Source: VRUE01 sp963728365 (GTDB taxonomy: Bacteria > Actinomycetota > Thermoleophilia > Solirubrobacterales > 70-9). Taken from it: a stretch of DNA of 64,000 nucleotides. Of the stretch, positions 45,894-55,703 are shown one piece after another; position 1 is the first letter of the stretch, and every line of letters begins with the position of its first letter. The notes under the pieces are model-generated. The model did no database searches. It was not told the DNA's origin and was given only the letters and a program-made list of their open reading frames with translations. The stretch covers positions 1,054,001 to 1,118,000 of the forward strand of contig CAVSJI010000001.1 of NCBI GenBank assembly GCA_963728365.1, written 5' to 3'. A program made the translations under genes and the position numbers.

Positions 45894-46313
45894 TCAGACG
45901 TCGTCGCGCTCGGCGGCGTTCTCGCGGATGAACTCGACGATCTCGTCGGTGCCGGCCCCAGGCGTGAAGACCCCCGAGACGCCGAGCCTCTCCAGCTCGG
46001 GAATGTCCTCGGCGGGAATCGTCCCTCCCACCGTGATCAGCACATCCTCGACGCCCTGCGCCTTGAGCAGCTCAACGACCTTCGGCACCAGCGTCATGTG
46101 CGCCCCCGACAGAATCGAGAGCCCCACAGCATCGGCGTCCTCCTGGATCACCGTCTCGGCGATCTGCTCCGGCGTCTGATGCAGCCCGGTGTAGATCACC
46201 TCCATCCCGGCGTCCCGCAGCGCCCGAGCGATGATCTTCGCCCCACGATCGTGCCCGTCCAAGCCAGGCTTGGCGACGACGACGCGGATCTTGCGGGCGG
46301 TTGCGGCCTCCAT
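45894..46313 (-). CDS. icmB: Acyl-CoA mutase small subunit (B12-binding)
   Basis: The 139-residue subunit binds adenosylcobalamin. It has the base-off motif DxHxxG as DGHDRG (residues 19-24), SILSGAHMTL, and VGGTIPAEDIPELERLGV. The length fits stand-alone B12 subunits of isobutyryl-CoA mutase or two-chain methylmalonyl-CoA mutase. The symbol rests on the large subunit's residues. It is 1.35 kb from the large-subunit gene. Confidence 0.88.
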   Translation of the reverse strand: MEAATARKIRVVVAKPGLDGHDRGAKIIARALRDAGMEVIYTGLHQTPEQIAETVIQEDADAVGLSILSGAHMTLVPKVVELLKAQGVEDVLITVGGTIPAEDIPELERLGVSGVFTPGAGTDEIVEFIRENAAERDDV

Positions 46314-46342
46314 TGCGGCGGGAACATTAGCGATGGGGGCAT

Positions 46343-46371
46343 CTTTGAGGTCGCAGATTGCGACCTCAAAG
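46343..46371. repeat. 13-bp hairpin upstream of the B12-subunit gene
   Basis: CTTTGAGGTCGCA pairs with TGCGACCTCAAAG around a 3-base loop. It lies between the divergent B12-subunit gene and the nucleotidyltransferase fragment. Confidence 0.75.
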
Positions 46372-46399
46372 CATCAAGCCCATCGGCTACCTTGACTTC

Positions 46400-46489
46400 G
46401 TGCGTGATGAGAGTCTGATCGCCGAGGCTGGTCGCCGTCTTTCCAAGGCTGCCCACGATGCACGGGTCATCCTCTTCGGCTCCTCGTAA
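46400..46489 (+). pseudogene. Fragment of a minimal nucleotidyltransferase gene
   Basis: A GTG-started frame encodes only 29 residues, RLSKAAHDARVILFGSS, then TAA. This is the start of a MNT-type nucleotidyltransferase, whose GSxxRGD motif would follow directly. The rest is absent and the RES module begins 33 bases later, so it is probably a deletion or insertion remnant. Confidence 0.55.
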
Positions 46490-46522
46490 GCGTTGACGGG
46501 GTTGACGCTATGCTGAGTAGCC

Positions 46523-47032
46523 ATGGCAGCCAATCCGGCCCTTCTGGATCGCACCGTCGAGGAGTTTCGGCGCACGCTCACCGAGATCGGCGGCCAGCCG
46601 AGCTCGGTTGACGATGCCGAGGTGCTCGGCCGGCGGGCGGCGATGGTCGTGCTCGCCGGCGGAGCTTGGGAACGGGCGCTTGGGGAGCTGCTGACGAGCG
46701 CTGAGGCGCGAGCTCTGCTTGGAGGGATCAGCCGCGAGGCACTTCGCAAGCGGGTCGTCAGCGGGTCAGTGATCGCGCTGCGCGACGACGCCGGGCTGAT
46801 TCGCTACCCGCGCTGGCAGTTCGATGCTTCCAGTGGTGCGCCCTTCGGGGCAGTCAAGGAGCTCAACGAGATTTTCGGCGACGCAGGGCTCGATTCGTGG
46901 ACACTCGCCACATTTGCCACCGCGCCGCAGCCGGAGCTCGATGACCGGACGCCGGTCGATGCGTTCGGCGACACGGATTCCGAGCCGCTGCTCCTCTCGG
47001 CTCACCGCGCGGTAGTCGAGTTGAGGCATTGA
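46523..47032 (+). CDS. Antitoxin of the Xre/MbcA type
   Basis: The 169-residue protein has a helix-turn-helix-like region in the middle (LLGGISREALRKRVVSGSVIALRDDAG, RYPRWQFD) and a C-terminal segment WTLATFATAPQPELDDRTPVDAF that matches the toxin-binding domain of antitoxins paired with RES toxins. It overlaps the RES gene by 4 bases. TATGCT stands 8 bases before the ATG. It should neutralise the toxin and repress its own promoter. Confidence 0.82.
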   Translation: MAANPALLDRTVEEFRRTLTEIGGQPSSVDDAEVLGRRAAMVVLAGGAWERALGELLTSAEARALLGGISREALRKRVVSGSVIALRDDAGLIRYPRWQFDASSGAPFGAVKELNEIFGDAGLDSWTLATFATAPQPELDDRTPVDAFGDTDSEPLLLSAHRAVVELRH

Positions 47033-47628
47033 CGCCGCGCGGCCTTCCCGCGCCTCCAGATGAACTCCCCGAGCTTCCCAGCACGAAGCTCGGGGCGAAG
47101 GCCCTATGGCGGATCCATGCGGCCGACGCTGCCCCCTGGTTCTTCGACATCGGCCCAGACGGCAGGTTTAACCTCGCCGAGTCCGGCACTTGCTACCTCG
47201 CCGAGGAGCCGATTGGCGCCTTCGTCGAGAAGTTCGGGCGCCTGCTGCATCCCGGCGGGGCAATCCCTGAGGCGCTGGTCGCCGCGCAACGCCTCTCCGG
47301 GCTGCAACCTCCGAAGGTGAAGATCGTCGACTTGACCGACCCAGCCGTCCTCGGACTCATCGGCCTCACCGCCGAGGTCCACTCGACGACCGACTACAAC
47401 CAGACGCAAGGTTGGGCGCTCGCCCTTCAGGAGGCCGGTTACGCAGGCATTCGCTACAGGGCGCGGCACGATCCGAGGGGGCAGCTGACCTCCATCGCTC
47501 TCTTCGGCGCGATCAAGCCGCCGAAAGGCAAAGTCACGACGACGGTCATCCCGGTCGACCTGATCCATGAAGCCTCCGCGACCTTCGCGATCGCAGTCCT
47601 CCCCCGGCGCCACTCGCGGCGGAGGTGA
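47029..47628 (+). CDS. RES-domain toxin
   Basis: The 199-residue protein has the RES fold: LWRIHAADAAPWFFDIG, GRFNLAESGTCYLAEEPIGAFVE (the Arg and Glu of the active site), and a C-terminal QGWALALQEAGYAGIRYRARHDP with ALFG. RES toxins degrade NAD+ and stop growth. The start is TTG, overlapping the antitoxin stop. The pair sits between the two mutase genes on the other strand. Confidence 0.87.
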   Translation: MTPRGLPAPPDELPELPSTKLGAKALWRIHAADAAPWFFDIGPDGRFNLAESGTCYLAEEPIGAFVEKFGRLLHPGGAIPEALVAAQRLSGLQPPKVKIVDLTDPAVLGLIGLTAEVHSTTDYNQTQGWALALQEAGYAGIRYRARHDPRGQLTSIALFGAIKPPKGKVTTTVIPVDLIHEASATFAIAVLPRRHSRRR

Positions 47629-47668
47629 GCGACTCGACACCCGCTGATTCGACCCAGCGACCGTCGGG

Positions 47669-49291
<1,623 letters not shown>

Positions 49292-49299
49292 AGCCGCCC

Positions 49300-49305
49300 A
49301 GTCTA
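49300..49305 (-). promoter_or_regulatory. Candidate -10 box of the mutase large-subunit gene
   Basis: TAGACT lies 8 bases before the ATG at 49291. The expected -35 position falls in the family D repeat at 49309-49362, so the repeat may shape this promoter. Confidence 0.4.
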
Positions 49306-49308
49306 GAC

Positions 49309-49362
49309 GGGACGTGCCGTCCTTCAGGGGCCACGGGTGGTTTCCAAGGGACGGCACGTCCC
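49309..49362. repeat. Inverted repeat, family D copy 2
   Basis: 16-bp arms (49309-49324, 49347-49362; one mismatch), related over 54 bases to the copy at 28889-28942. Unlike most copies it lies between divergent genes, not at a 3' end. The rest of the 233-base gap shows only the Shine-Dalgarno (GGAGGTATC) of the next gene. Confidence 0.85.
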
Positions 49363-49524
49363 CGGGGACGACCGCGGGTTTCGGCGGACACAACGTTGCG
49401 GCTTTCTACCCGCCAATTCGGGTGCTGAGCACGGAAGTCGGGAGCAACTCTGCATGAGAGCTTTCTCGTAAACCACAGTCATTTTCTCATTGCTCTAGCA
49501 ACTACCGATGGAGGTATCAAGAAG

Positions 49525-50202
49525 ATGCGCAGAGGATTGGAGTTGGGTGGAATCGTCGCGGGGATCGTGCTGATCGCCTTCGGCGTGGTCGCCATCGCGA
49601 TGGGGGCGAACGGAAGCGACACCGTCTCGACCGAACTCAAGCGGCAGAGCATCACCGGGACGCCCGACATGACCCCGGAAGCGATCGCCGCAGAGGCGGG
49701 GGAAGCGGGCCTGCCGGCAAGCGTCGGCCTACCGACCTGCGACGTCGCCGAACAGTTGATCGACAACGGGGAACGGGCGCGCTGCTTCGCCTCATACATG
49801 CGGATCCACGCACTGGAGGCGACCGGCGGCTACACGTACGCCGAAATGGGCCAGTTCGAAGCCAAGCCCAACACCCCCAAGGCCGAACTCTTGCCGGGCG
49901 GCGGGACCAGCAACGAACAGTTCGCGGTGATCGACTCGGAAACCGGCCAGCCGGCTGCCAACGGGGCGCGTGAAGTCTGGGTCACCGAGACCGCGCTCTC
50001 GACCGCGCTCAACGCCAGCTACATGGCGGACCAGCTCTCGCTCTTCGGGATCGTGATCGGGATCGCCCTGCTGCTGACCGGGATCGGCTTCCTGGTCCTC
50101 GTCGCCGGCGGCGCGGTGCGCAACCCCGACACCATCCTCAAGTTCATGCGCTCGCACAAGCCGCACATGCCTCACCGGGCAGAGCCGACCTCCAACAACT
50201 GA
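49525..50202 (+). CDS. Membrane protein of unknown function
   Basis: The 225-residue protein has a hydrophobic helix near each end (GIVAGIVLIAFGVVAIAMGA; LFGIVIGIALLLTGIGFLVLVAGGAV). Between them is a 130-residue outside domain with Cys at DVAEQL..RCFASY. Such proteins recur in Thermoleophilia as far as I recall; no function is known. GGAGGTATC precedes the ATG. It stands alone between mutase and phosphatase genes. Confidence 0.75.
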   Translation: MRRGLELGGIVAGIVLIAFGVVAIAMGANGSDTVSTELKRQSITGTPDMTPEAIAAEAGEAGLPASVGLPTCDVAEQLIDNGERARCFASYMRIHALEATGGYTYAEMGQFEAKPNTPKAELLPGGGTSNEQFAVIDSETGQPAANGAREVWVTETALSTALNASYMADQLSLFGIVIGIALLLTGIGFLVLVAGGAVRNPDTILKFMRSHKPHMPHRAEPTSNN

Positions 50203-50214
50203 GTCGCGTCATGG

Positions 50215-50263
50215 GCCGATGGGCCGAAATGTCAAGGTGACCTTGACATTTCGGCCCATCGGC
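50215..50263. repeat. 49-bp perfect palindrome
   Basis: Bases 50215-50238 and 50240-50263 are perfect complements with one central base, the longest perfect palindrome in the window. It lies 12 bases after the membrane-protein stop and 28 before the convergent phosphatase stop, a likely shared terminator without a U-tract. Confidence 0.9.
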
Positions 50264-50291
50264 GACGAAGCCAGGCTTGACGCCGGCTCCG

Positions 50292-51077
50292 CTACCGCCG
50301 CACCGAGAAGCGGCGGGGTGGGGCCTTGCGGCGGGCCGCGTAGCGGCTGCCGCCGAAGCCGGCTACCGTCGCCAGCAATGTGACGGCAACCGCCACCAGG
50401 CGACGGCCCAGGCGCTCGAAGCGCATCACCTGCCAGCCTTCCTCGCGGGCGATCTCGAGCAGCGGCGGGTCGGGGTTGACGACGACCGGGTTGCCGACGG
50501 CGCGCAGCATCGGCAGGTCGGACGCCGAGTCGGAGTAGGCGTAGGAGGCAGCAAGGTCGATCTCCTGCTCGGCGGCGTAGGCCTGCATCGCCTCGACCTT
50601 GCCCTTGCCGTAGACGAAGGGCCCGTCGAAGCGGCCGGTGAGCGTACCGTCCTCGCCGACTCCGTAGCGGGTGCCGACGCCGCCGTCCATGCCGAGCACC
50701 GCGGCCAGCGGTTCGACCACACCGCTGCCGGCGGCGCTGACGATGAAGGTCGGACGGCCGGCGTCCTGGTGGGCGTAGACCTCGTCGAGCATCTGCGGGT
50801 AGACGCGCGGCAGGATCGCCGCCATCACCTCCGGATTCATCCGCTCCAGGGTGCGGGCCGGGACGCCCGCGATCAGCTCGCGGGCGACCCGCAGCACGTC
50901 GCTCGTGCGCTCGTCGGTCGTGCCGCGCAGCCGGTAGCGCAGATGCTCGACCCCCCAGCTGGCCAGCAGCCGGCGGCTGACCAGCTTGTGGCGGGCGGCC
51001 ACCCGGGCGAACTGCATCCCCGACGACCCCGCCATCAGGGTCTTGTCGAGGTCGAAGAAGGCAGCCGCCCGCTGCAC
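50292..51077 (-). CDS. HAD-superfamily IB phosphatase
   Basis: The 261-residue protein has the HAD motif I FFDLDKTLMAGSS (nucleophile Asp), motif II IVSAAGSG, and YSDSASDLPMLRAVGNPVVVNPD (motif III/IV). C-terminal residues 220-245 form a membrane helix. Substrates of this subfamily include phosphoserine and phospholipid headgroup esters. It shares its direction with thiolase, 4 bases away. Confidence 0.87.
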   Translation of the reverse strand: MQRAAAFFDLDKTLMAGSSGMQFARVAARHKLVSRRLLASWGVEHLRYRLRGTTDERTSDVLRVARELIAGVPARTLERMNPEVMAAILPRVYPQMLDEVYAHQDAGRPTFIVSAAGSGVVEPLAAVLGMDGGVGTRYGVGEDGTLTGRFDGPFVYGKGKVEAMQAYAAEQEIDLAASYAYSDSASDLPMLRAVGNPVVVNPDPPLLEIAREEGWQVMRFERLGRRLVAVAVTLLATVAGFGGSRYAARRKAPPRRFSVRR

Positions 51078-51081
51078 CCGG

Positions 51082-52257
51082 CTACACCTCGACGACTATC
51101 GCGTCGCCCTGGCCGCCGCCGCTGCAGATCGCAGCGACGCCGAGGCCGCCGCCGCGGCGCTTCAGCTCGTGGACCAGGGCGGCGGTGATCCGGGCGCCGG
51201 AGGCGCCGATCGGGTGGCCGAGGGCGATCGCGCCGCCATTGACGTTGACCCTGTCCTCGTCGACGCCGAGCATTCGCACCGAGTTGAGGGCGACCGAGGC
51301 GAAGGCCTCGTTGATCTCCCAGAGGTCTACGTCCTCGGGGCTCTTGCCGATCTTCTCCAGCGCCTGCTTGGCGGCGTTGGCCGGCGTTTTCGCCAGGTAG
51401 GGGAAGTCGTCGGCAACCGTGCCGTAGGAGACGATCCGGGCGAGCGGCTCACGACCCTCGCGCTCGGCCCACTCGGCCGAGGCGACGACGATCGCGCCGG
51501 CGCCGTCGTTGACGCCCGGCGCGTTGCCCGCGGTATGGGTCGCCTCCTCGCCACCGATCGCGCGCAGGCTGGCGAGCGTCTCGACCGTGGTCTCCGGGCG
51601 GATCGCCTCATCGGCCTCGATCGTGTTCTCGCCCTTGCGCGACTTGACCGTGACGCCGACGATCTCATCGGCGAGGCGGCCGGCGTCGGTCGCCTCGGCC
51701 GCGAGCCGGTGCGAGCGCTCGGCGAAGCGGTCCATGTCGGCGCGGGTGATCTCCAGCTCGTTGGAGACCTCGCTCGCCTCGTTGATCATCTGCTTCTCGG
51801 TGAAGGGGTTGGTGAGGCCGTCGTGGACCATCGCGTCGATCGTCTCGACGTGGCCCATCCGGTAGCCGAAGCGGGCGCCGGGAAGCAGGTGCGGCGCCTG
51901 GCTCATCGACTCCATCCCACCAGTCACGGCGACTTCGGTGTCGCCGGCGCGGATCGCCATGTCGGCGATGCCGACCGAGCGCATGCCCGAGGCGCAGACC
52001 TTGTTGATCGTCTCCGAGGGCACCTCCTTGGGGACGCCGCCCTTGATCTGTGCCTGGCGCGAGGGGATCTGCCCCTGGCCGGCCTGCAGGACCTGGCCGA
52101 AGACGACCTGCTGGACCTGCTCGGGGTCCACGCCGGAGCGCTCGAGCGCCGCGGAGATCGCCTCGCCGCCGAGGTCGGTCGCGTCGAGCGAGGAGAGCGT
52201 GCCGCCCATCTTGCCGAAGGGCGTGCGCGCGGTGCCGAGGATCACTGTGCTGGGCAT
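51082..52257 (-). CDS. Acetyl-CoA acetyltransferase (thiolase)
   Basis: The 391-residue enzyme has the three thiolase catalytic sites: NKVCASGMRS (nucleophilic Cys), GGAIALGHPIGASG (His) and CSGGGQGDA (second Cys), with NEAFASVALN. It cleaves or forms acetoacetyl-CoA or longer 3-ketoacyl-CoA. AAGG precedes the ATG. With ETF genes and the acyl-CoA dehydrogenase it supports beta-oxidation or related chemistry. Confidence 0.95.
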   Translation of the reverse strand: MPSTVILGTARTPFGKMGGTLSSLDATDLGGEAISAALERSGVDPEQVQQVVFGQVLQAGQGQIPSRQAQIKGGVPKEVPSETINKVCASGMRSVGIADMAIRAGDTEVAVTGGMESMSQAPHLLPGARFGYRMGHVETIDAMVHDGLTNPFTEKQMINEASEVSNELEITRADMDRFAERSHRLAAEATDAGRLADEIVGVTVKSRKGENTIEADEAIRPETTVETLASLRAIGGEEATHTAGNAPGVNDGAGAIVVASAEWAEREGREPLARIVSYGTVADDFPYLAKTPANAAKQALEKIGKSPEDVDLWEINEAFASVALNSVRMLGVDEDRVNVNGGAIALGHPIGASGARITAALVHELKRRGGGLGVAAICSGGGQGDAIVVEV

Positions 52258-52373
52258 ATGGGGCTGCCTTTCTTCTAGCGGTTATGCCGGGTCTCGGCTC
52301 GATTAGAGGAGGGCCGCCTGGCCCAACGGGGACGATAGCGCGAGGCTCGGGCCGGGCGCTGTGCGCAAGGTCA

Positions 52374-52379
52374 TAGACT
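52374..52379 (+). promoter_or_regulatory. Candidate -10 box of pepA
   Basis: TAGACT lies 9 bases before the TTG start of pepA. Start codon TTG, no Shine-Dalgarno and this spacing are as at 57274-57279. Confidence 0.4.
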
Positions 52380-52388
52380 CGCACCCCC

Positions 52389-53825
52389 TTGAACGTCGCC
52401 GTCAGCCAGATCGAGATCTCCGCGGTCGACGCCGACCTGCTCGCCGTCGGCCTCTGCGAGGGCGAGGAGCTGCCCGCAGAGCTCGCAACGGCGCCAGGCG
52501 CGCTGGACGCAAAGGGCTCGTTCAAGGCGCTGCGCACGATCCACCCCGAGGCTCCGGCCCGAGCGATCGTCGCCGGCCTCGGCAGGCGCGAGGAGCTCGA
52601 CGCCGAGCGGTTGCGGGTCGCCGCCGCCCTCATCGCCAAAGAAGCAGCCAAGCTGAAGGCCGGCTCGCTGGCCTGGGCACTTCCGGAAGGCGACGATCCA
52701 GCCGCCTTCGCCGAGGGCGTCGTCACCGGCACGATCCTCGGCGCCTACCGCTTCGACCGCTTCAAGAGCTCCGACCCCGACGACCCCTCGCCGCCGGCGC
52801 TCGAATCGCTGACCCTGCTCGGGCCAGAGAGCGCCGCCGACGCCGCTGAGACGGCCCGCATCTGCGCCGAGGCCCAGAACCGCGCCCGCGACCTGCAGAG
52901 CCTGCCCTCGAACGTCGCCACCCCCTCCTTCCTCTCGCGCCGCGCCCGCGAGATCTCCTCCGCCCACCCCGCGGTCAAGACCGAGGTGCTCGGCCACGAG
53001 CAGATCGAGGCAAAGAGGATGGGGGGCCTGGTCGCCGTCAGCCAGGGCAGCGCCGAGGAGCCGAAGCTGATCGTGATGCGTTACGAGGGCGGCGGCTCGA
53101 ACGAGACGCTCGGCCTGGTCGGCAAGGGCGTCACCTTCGACACTGGCGGAATCTCGCTGAAGACCCCGGCCGGCATGCAGGAGATGAAGATGGACATGTC
53201 CGGGGCGGCGGCGGTGATCGAGACCGTCGGCGCGATCGCCGAGCTGGAGCTGCCGCTGAACCTGATCGCGGTCGTCCCCGCCACCGAGAACATGCCCTCG
53301 GGCACCGCGATCAAGCCCGGCGACATCATCACCCAGTACAGCGGCAAGACGGTGGAGGTAAACAACACCGACGCCGAGGGGCGCCTGATCCTCGCCGACG
53401 GGCTCGCCTACGCGATCGAGCAGGGAGCGGACCGCGTCGTCGACATCGCCACCCTGACCGGCGCCGTGATGATCGCCCTCGGCTCGACCCACGCCGCGGT
53501 CGTCTCCAACGACGACGAGCTCGCCGGCGAGCTCGAGCAGGTCGGCCGCGAGACCGGCGAGCTGCTCTGGCGCCTTCCCCTGCACCCCGAGTACACGGCG
53601 ATGATGAAGGGCACCGTCGCCGACCTGACCAACGCCGCGCCGAAGCGCAAGGCAGGCACGATCTCCGCCGCCGGCTTCCTCGAGGAATTCGTCGGCGATA
53701 CCCCCTGGGCACACCTCGACATCGCCGGCGTCTCCTGGGACGTCGGCCGCCCCTACACCGGCAACGACGCCAGCGGCTTCGGCGTCCGCCTGCTCACCGC
53801 GCTGGCGCGCGGGCTGGCCGGCTGA
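52389..53825 (+). CDS. pepA: Leucyl aminopeptidase (M17)
   Basis: The 478-residue peptidase has GKGVTFDTGGISLK, MKMDMSGAAAV, the signature NTDAEGRLIL, and DIATLTGAVM: the dinuclear metal and catalytic residues of M17. It removes N-terminal residues from peptides in the cytosol; some relatives bind DNA. The start is TTG 52389. It is convergent with the nucleotidyltransferase gene (5 bases). Confidence 0.95.
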   Translation: MNVAVSQIEISAVDADLLAVGLCEGEELPAELATAPGALDAKGSFKALRTIHPEAPARAIVAGLGRREELDAERLRVAAALIAKEAAKLKAGSLAWALPEGDDPAAFAEGVVTGTILGAYRFDRFKSSDPDDPSPPALESLTLLGPESAADAAETARICAEAQNRARDLQSLPSNVATPSFLSRRAREISSAHPAVKTEVLGHEQIEAKRMGGLVAVSQGSAEEPKLIVMRYEGGGSNETLGLVGKGVTFDTGGISLKTPAGMQEMKMDMSGAAAVIETVGAIAELELPLNLIAVVPATENMPSGTAIKPGDIITQYSGKTVEVNNTDAEGRLILADGLAYAIEQGADRVVDIATLTGAVMIALGSTHAAVVSNDDELAGELEQVGRETGELLWRLPLHPEYTAMMKGTVADLTNAAPKRKAGTISAAGFLEEFVGDTPWAHLDIAGVSWDVGRPYTGNDASGFGVRLLTALARGLAG

Positions 53826-53830
53826 CTGAG

Positions 53831-54352
53831 CTATCCGTCGCTGCGTTTCGCTGCGCGCTCAAGCTCGGCGAGGCCGATGTACTCCTCGACCGCCCTCTGA
53901 TCCTTCGGTCGGTTGGCCGCACTCTTCATCGCGATCAAGTGCTCGATCGATGCAACCCGGACTTCGAGGCCGAGAATGTCGCGCACTGAGGAATCTGACC
54001 TCAGCTTCGCGTAATCGGGCATTCCATCCGCGTCGCCGAGAATGTCGAAGTCTCCGTGAGGAGTGATGAAGGTGAAATTCGAGCCGTTTTCAATCGTCCT
54101 GGCCTCGAGCTGGAAAGGCAGGTCAGCAGGCGCCCCACGAAGCCGCACGCCGATTTCGCGTAGTGCCTCCACCAGCCGCTGGATGTTTTGCTGGTCCCGG
54201 GCGTAGACAACATCGAGGTCATAGCTCGGATACCCAGAACCGTGGCTCAGGCCGGCCATCCCCCCAACCATCACGAAATCGACGCCATGCTTCATCAGGG
54301 GGGTCAGCAGCGCACGCAGATCCGGGGGCTTCGGGGGAAGTGACTCCGTCAT
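53831..54352 (-). CDS. Nucleotidyltransferase-fold protein
   Basis: The 173-residue protein has VMVGGMAGLSHGSGYPSYDLDVV, with GG, SxxxxDLD as in the nucleotidyltransferase fold of AbiEii/DUF6036-type proteins, and FDILGDADG. The catalytic Asp pair is there. It overlaps an XRE regulator by 4 bases, so it is likely the effector of a toxin-antitoxin-like pair. GC content is lower than in neighbours. Confidence 0.75.
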   Translation of the reverse strand: MTESLPPKPPDLRALLTPLMKHGVDFVMVGGMAGLSHGSGYPSYDLDVVYARDQQNIQRLVEALREIGVRLRGAPADLPFQLEARTIENGSNFTFITPHGDFDILGDADGMPDYAKLRSDSSVRDILGLEVRVASIEHLIAMKSAANRPKDQRAVEEYIGLAELERAAKRSDG

Positions 54353-54678
54353 GCTGACTCGGCTCTGACGTTGGGACTGATCGCGATCATTTGCTCGGCC
54401 ATCGCCAGGCCATACGCGACCCGCTCGGATGGCGAGAGCTTGAGGCGCTCTTCGTTCAGGGTCCAGTCGATCCCGAAATCGCGCTTCTCGGCGCCCAGGG
54501 TCAAATCCTCACCGAGCAGGAAGAGAAGCCTCCGCAAAGTCTCCACCGAGGGCGAAACCTTGTCCCGCTCGATGCGCGAGATCGCCGACTGCGTCGTCGA
54601 AGCTCGCATCGCCAGTTGCCTCTGGCTAACGCCGTGCCTCTCGCGAGCTTCCCGCAGCAAATGTCCGGGCGTCTTCAC
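54349..54678 (-). CDS. XRE-family regulator paired with a nucleotidyltransferase
   Basis: The 109-residue protein has an N-terminal helix-turn-helix (LREARERHGVSQRQLAMRAS, AISRIERDKVSPSVETLRRLL) and a C-terminal tail with ERLKLSPSERVAYGLAMAE. It is a DNA-binding antitoxin or regulator for the downstream gene. The GTG start has no Shine-Dalgarno. An inverted repeat at 54688-54720 upstream is a good operator. Confidence 0.85.
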   Translation of the reverse strand: MKTPGHLLREARERHGVSQRQLAMRASTTQSAISRIERDKVSPSVETLRRLLFLLGEDLTLGAEKRDFGIDWTLNEERLKLSPSERVAYGLAMAEQMIAISPNVRAESA

Positions 54679-54687
54679 CGTTTTAAG

Positions 54688-54720
54688 ATAGCAAATATGT
54701 ACTTATAGCTTATTTGCTAT
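54688..54720. promoter_or_regulatory. Operator-like inverted repeat upstream of the XRE gene
   Basis: ATAGCAAATA and TATTTGCTAT are perfect 10-bp inverted repeats separated by 13 bases, within an AT-rich stretch. They lie 10 bases from the XRE start and probably bind the regulator itself. Confidence 0.7.
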
Positions 54721-55048
54721 ATCTAGCTCAGGATCATGCAGGTTGCGATGCCGTGGGCGAGGAGCTTGCCGCTGTCGGCCGCGGTCAGGTTGGCCTCGGC
54801 TTGCGGTGCAAAGGAACAGCGGAGCTCATCTGGACCGCCGATCGACGCTCGTGCGCCGGCGCGCTGCCCGTGGGTGCGCCGGGTAGATCAGATCTGCCGT
54901 GATCTCCGCCTGACTGATCGAGATTCGCGGTGCTTTCGCCCGATGATGGTGCCGGTGTCTCGGAATCAACCTCATCGCACTGCCTCCATTCCTCGCCTCT
55001 GCCGCTGTCCAGTCCGTATGCCCAGGCCAAGACAAAGTCAGCATTGTT
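54721..55048. other. Lower-GC intergenic stretch without a clear gene
   Basis: Three overlapping short frames exist (for example 54785-55063 minus, 54736-55101 plus), none with a family signature or Shine-Dalgarno. Composition is lower in GC than the rest. Probably remnants next to the XRE module. Confidence 0.3.
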
Positions 55049-55140
55049 GGTTGCTTGACGCAACTCTCATTGGGCCGACACTAGACGACTCGGTTGCTTG
55101 ACGCAACCCTCTGTGCGAAGATCACTCTGTGTTGCGCAAC
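55049..55140 (+). promoter_or_regulatory. Three palindromic sites upstream of the HxlR gene
   Basis: GTTGC-TTGAC-GCAAC occurs at 55050-55064 and 55093-55107, 43 bases apart (four helical turns), and a shorter GTTGCGCAAC at 55131-55140 covers the start codon. These are probable binding sites for the HxlR dimer, which may repress itself. The TTGAC in each spacer could serve as a -35 element. Confidence 0.6.
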
Positions 55141-55596
55141 GACTATCCGGGGCAGGTCTGCTCAATCGCCCGTTCGCTGGAAGTCGTCGGCGAGCGCTGG
55201 TCGCTGCTGATCGTGCGCGACGTGATGAACGGGCAGCGGCGCTTCGACCAGCTGCAGAAGGGCCTCGGCGTCGCCCGCAACGTGCTCTCCGCCCGCCTGC
55301 AGCGCCTGGTCGAGGAGGGCATCCTCGAACGGCGCGCCTACCAGTCCAACCCCGAGCGCTACGAGTACTTCCTCACCGAGAAGGGCCTCGACCTCTGGCC
55401 GGCCCTGATCGCCCTGCTCAGCTGGGGCGACCGCCACTCCCCCAATCCCGAGGGCCCGCCGATGCTGATCGTCCACAAGGAGTGCGGCGGCCCGGTCAGC
55501 GACCGCGGCATCTGCGAAGAGTGCGGCAAGGTCCTCAAAGCCAGCGACGCTCGCGCGATACCAGGCCCGGGCCTCGCCACCAAGAAGGCCGCCTGA
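55129..55596 (+). CDS. HxlR-family transcriptional regulator
   Basis: The 155-residue protein has the HxlR winged helix: VCSIARSLEVVGERWSLLIVRDVMNGQRRFDQLQ, and LSARLQRLVEEGILERRAYQ. The C-terminal tail has HKECGGPVSDRGICEECGK, a possible zinc or redox-sensing Cys cluster, so it may respond to aldehydes or electrophiles. GTG 55129. The aldehyde dehydrogenase gene follows. Confidence 0.9.
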   Translation: MLRNDYPGQVCSIARSLEVVGERWSLLIVRDVMNGQRRFDQLQKGLGVARNVLSARLQRLVEEGILERRAYQSNPERYEYFLTEKGLDLWPALIALLSWGDRHSPNPEGPPMLIVHKECGGPVSDRGICEECGKVLKASDARAIPGPGLATKKAA

Positions 55597-55597
55597 G

Positions 55598-55650
55598 CCG
55601 AACTGCATCAAATTCCCACTCCGCCGGGGAGGAAATTTGATGCAGTTCGG
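55598..55650. repeat. Hairpin, family B copy 2
   Basis: CCGAACTGCATCAAATT (55598-55614) pairs with 55634-55650. The arm differs from the one at 1576-1596 at one base of the shared 17, and the opposite arm carries the matching change. It begins 1 base after the HxlR stop. Confidence 0.87.
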
Positions 55651-55703
55651 GTAGCGTTGGCTGTCTGGCCAGGCGCGACCAATAACCAGTGAGGAGAGGC
55701 GAG

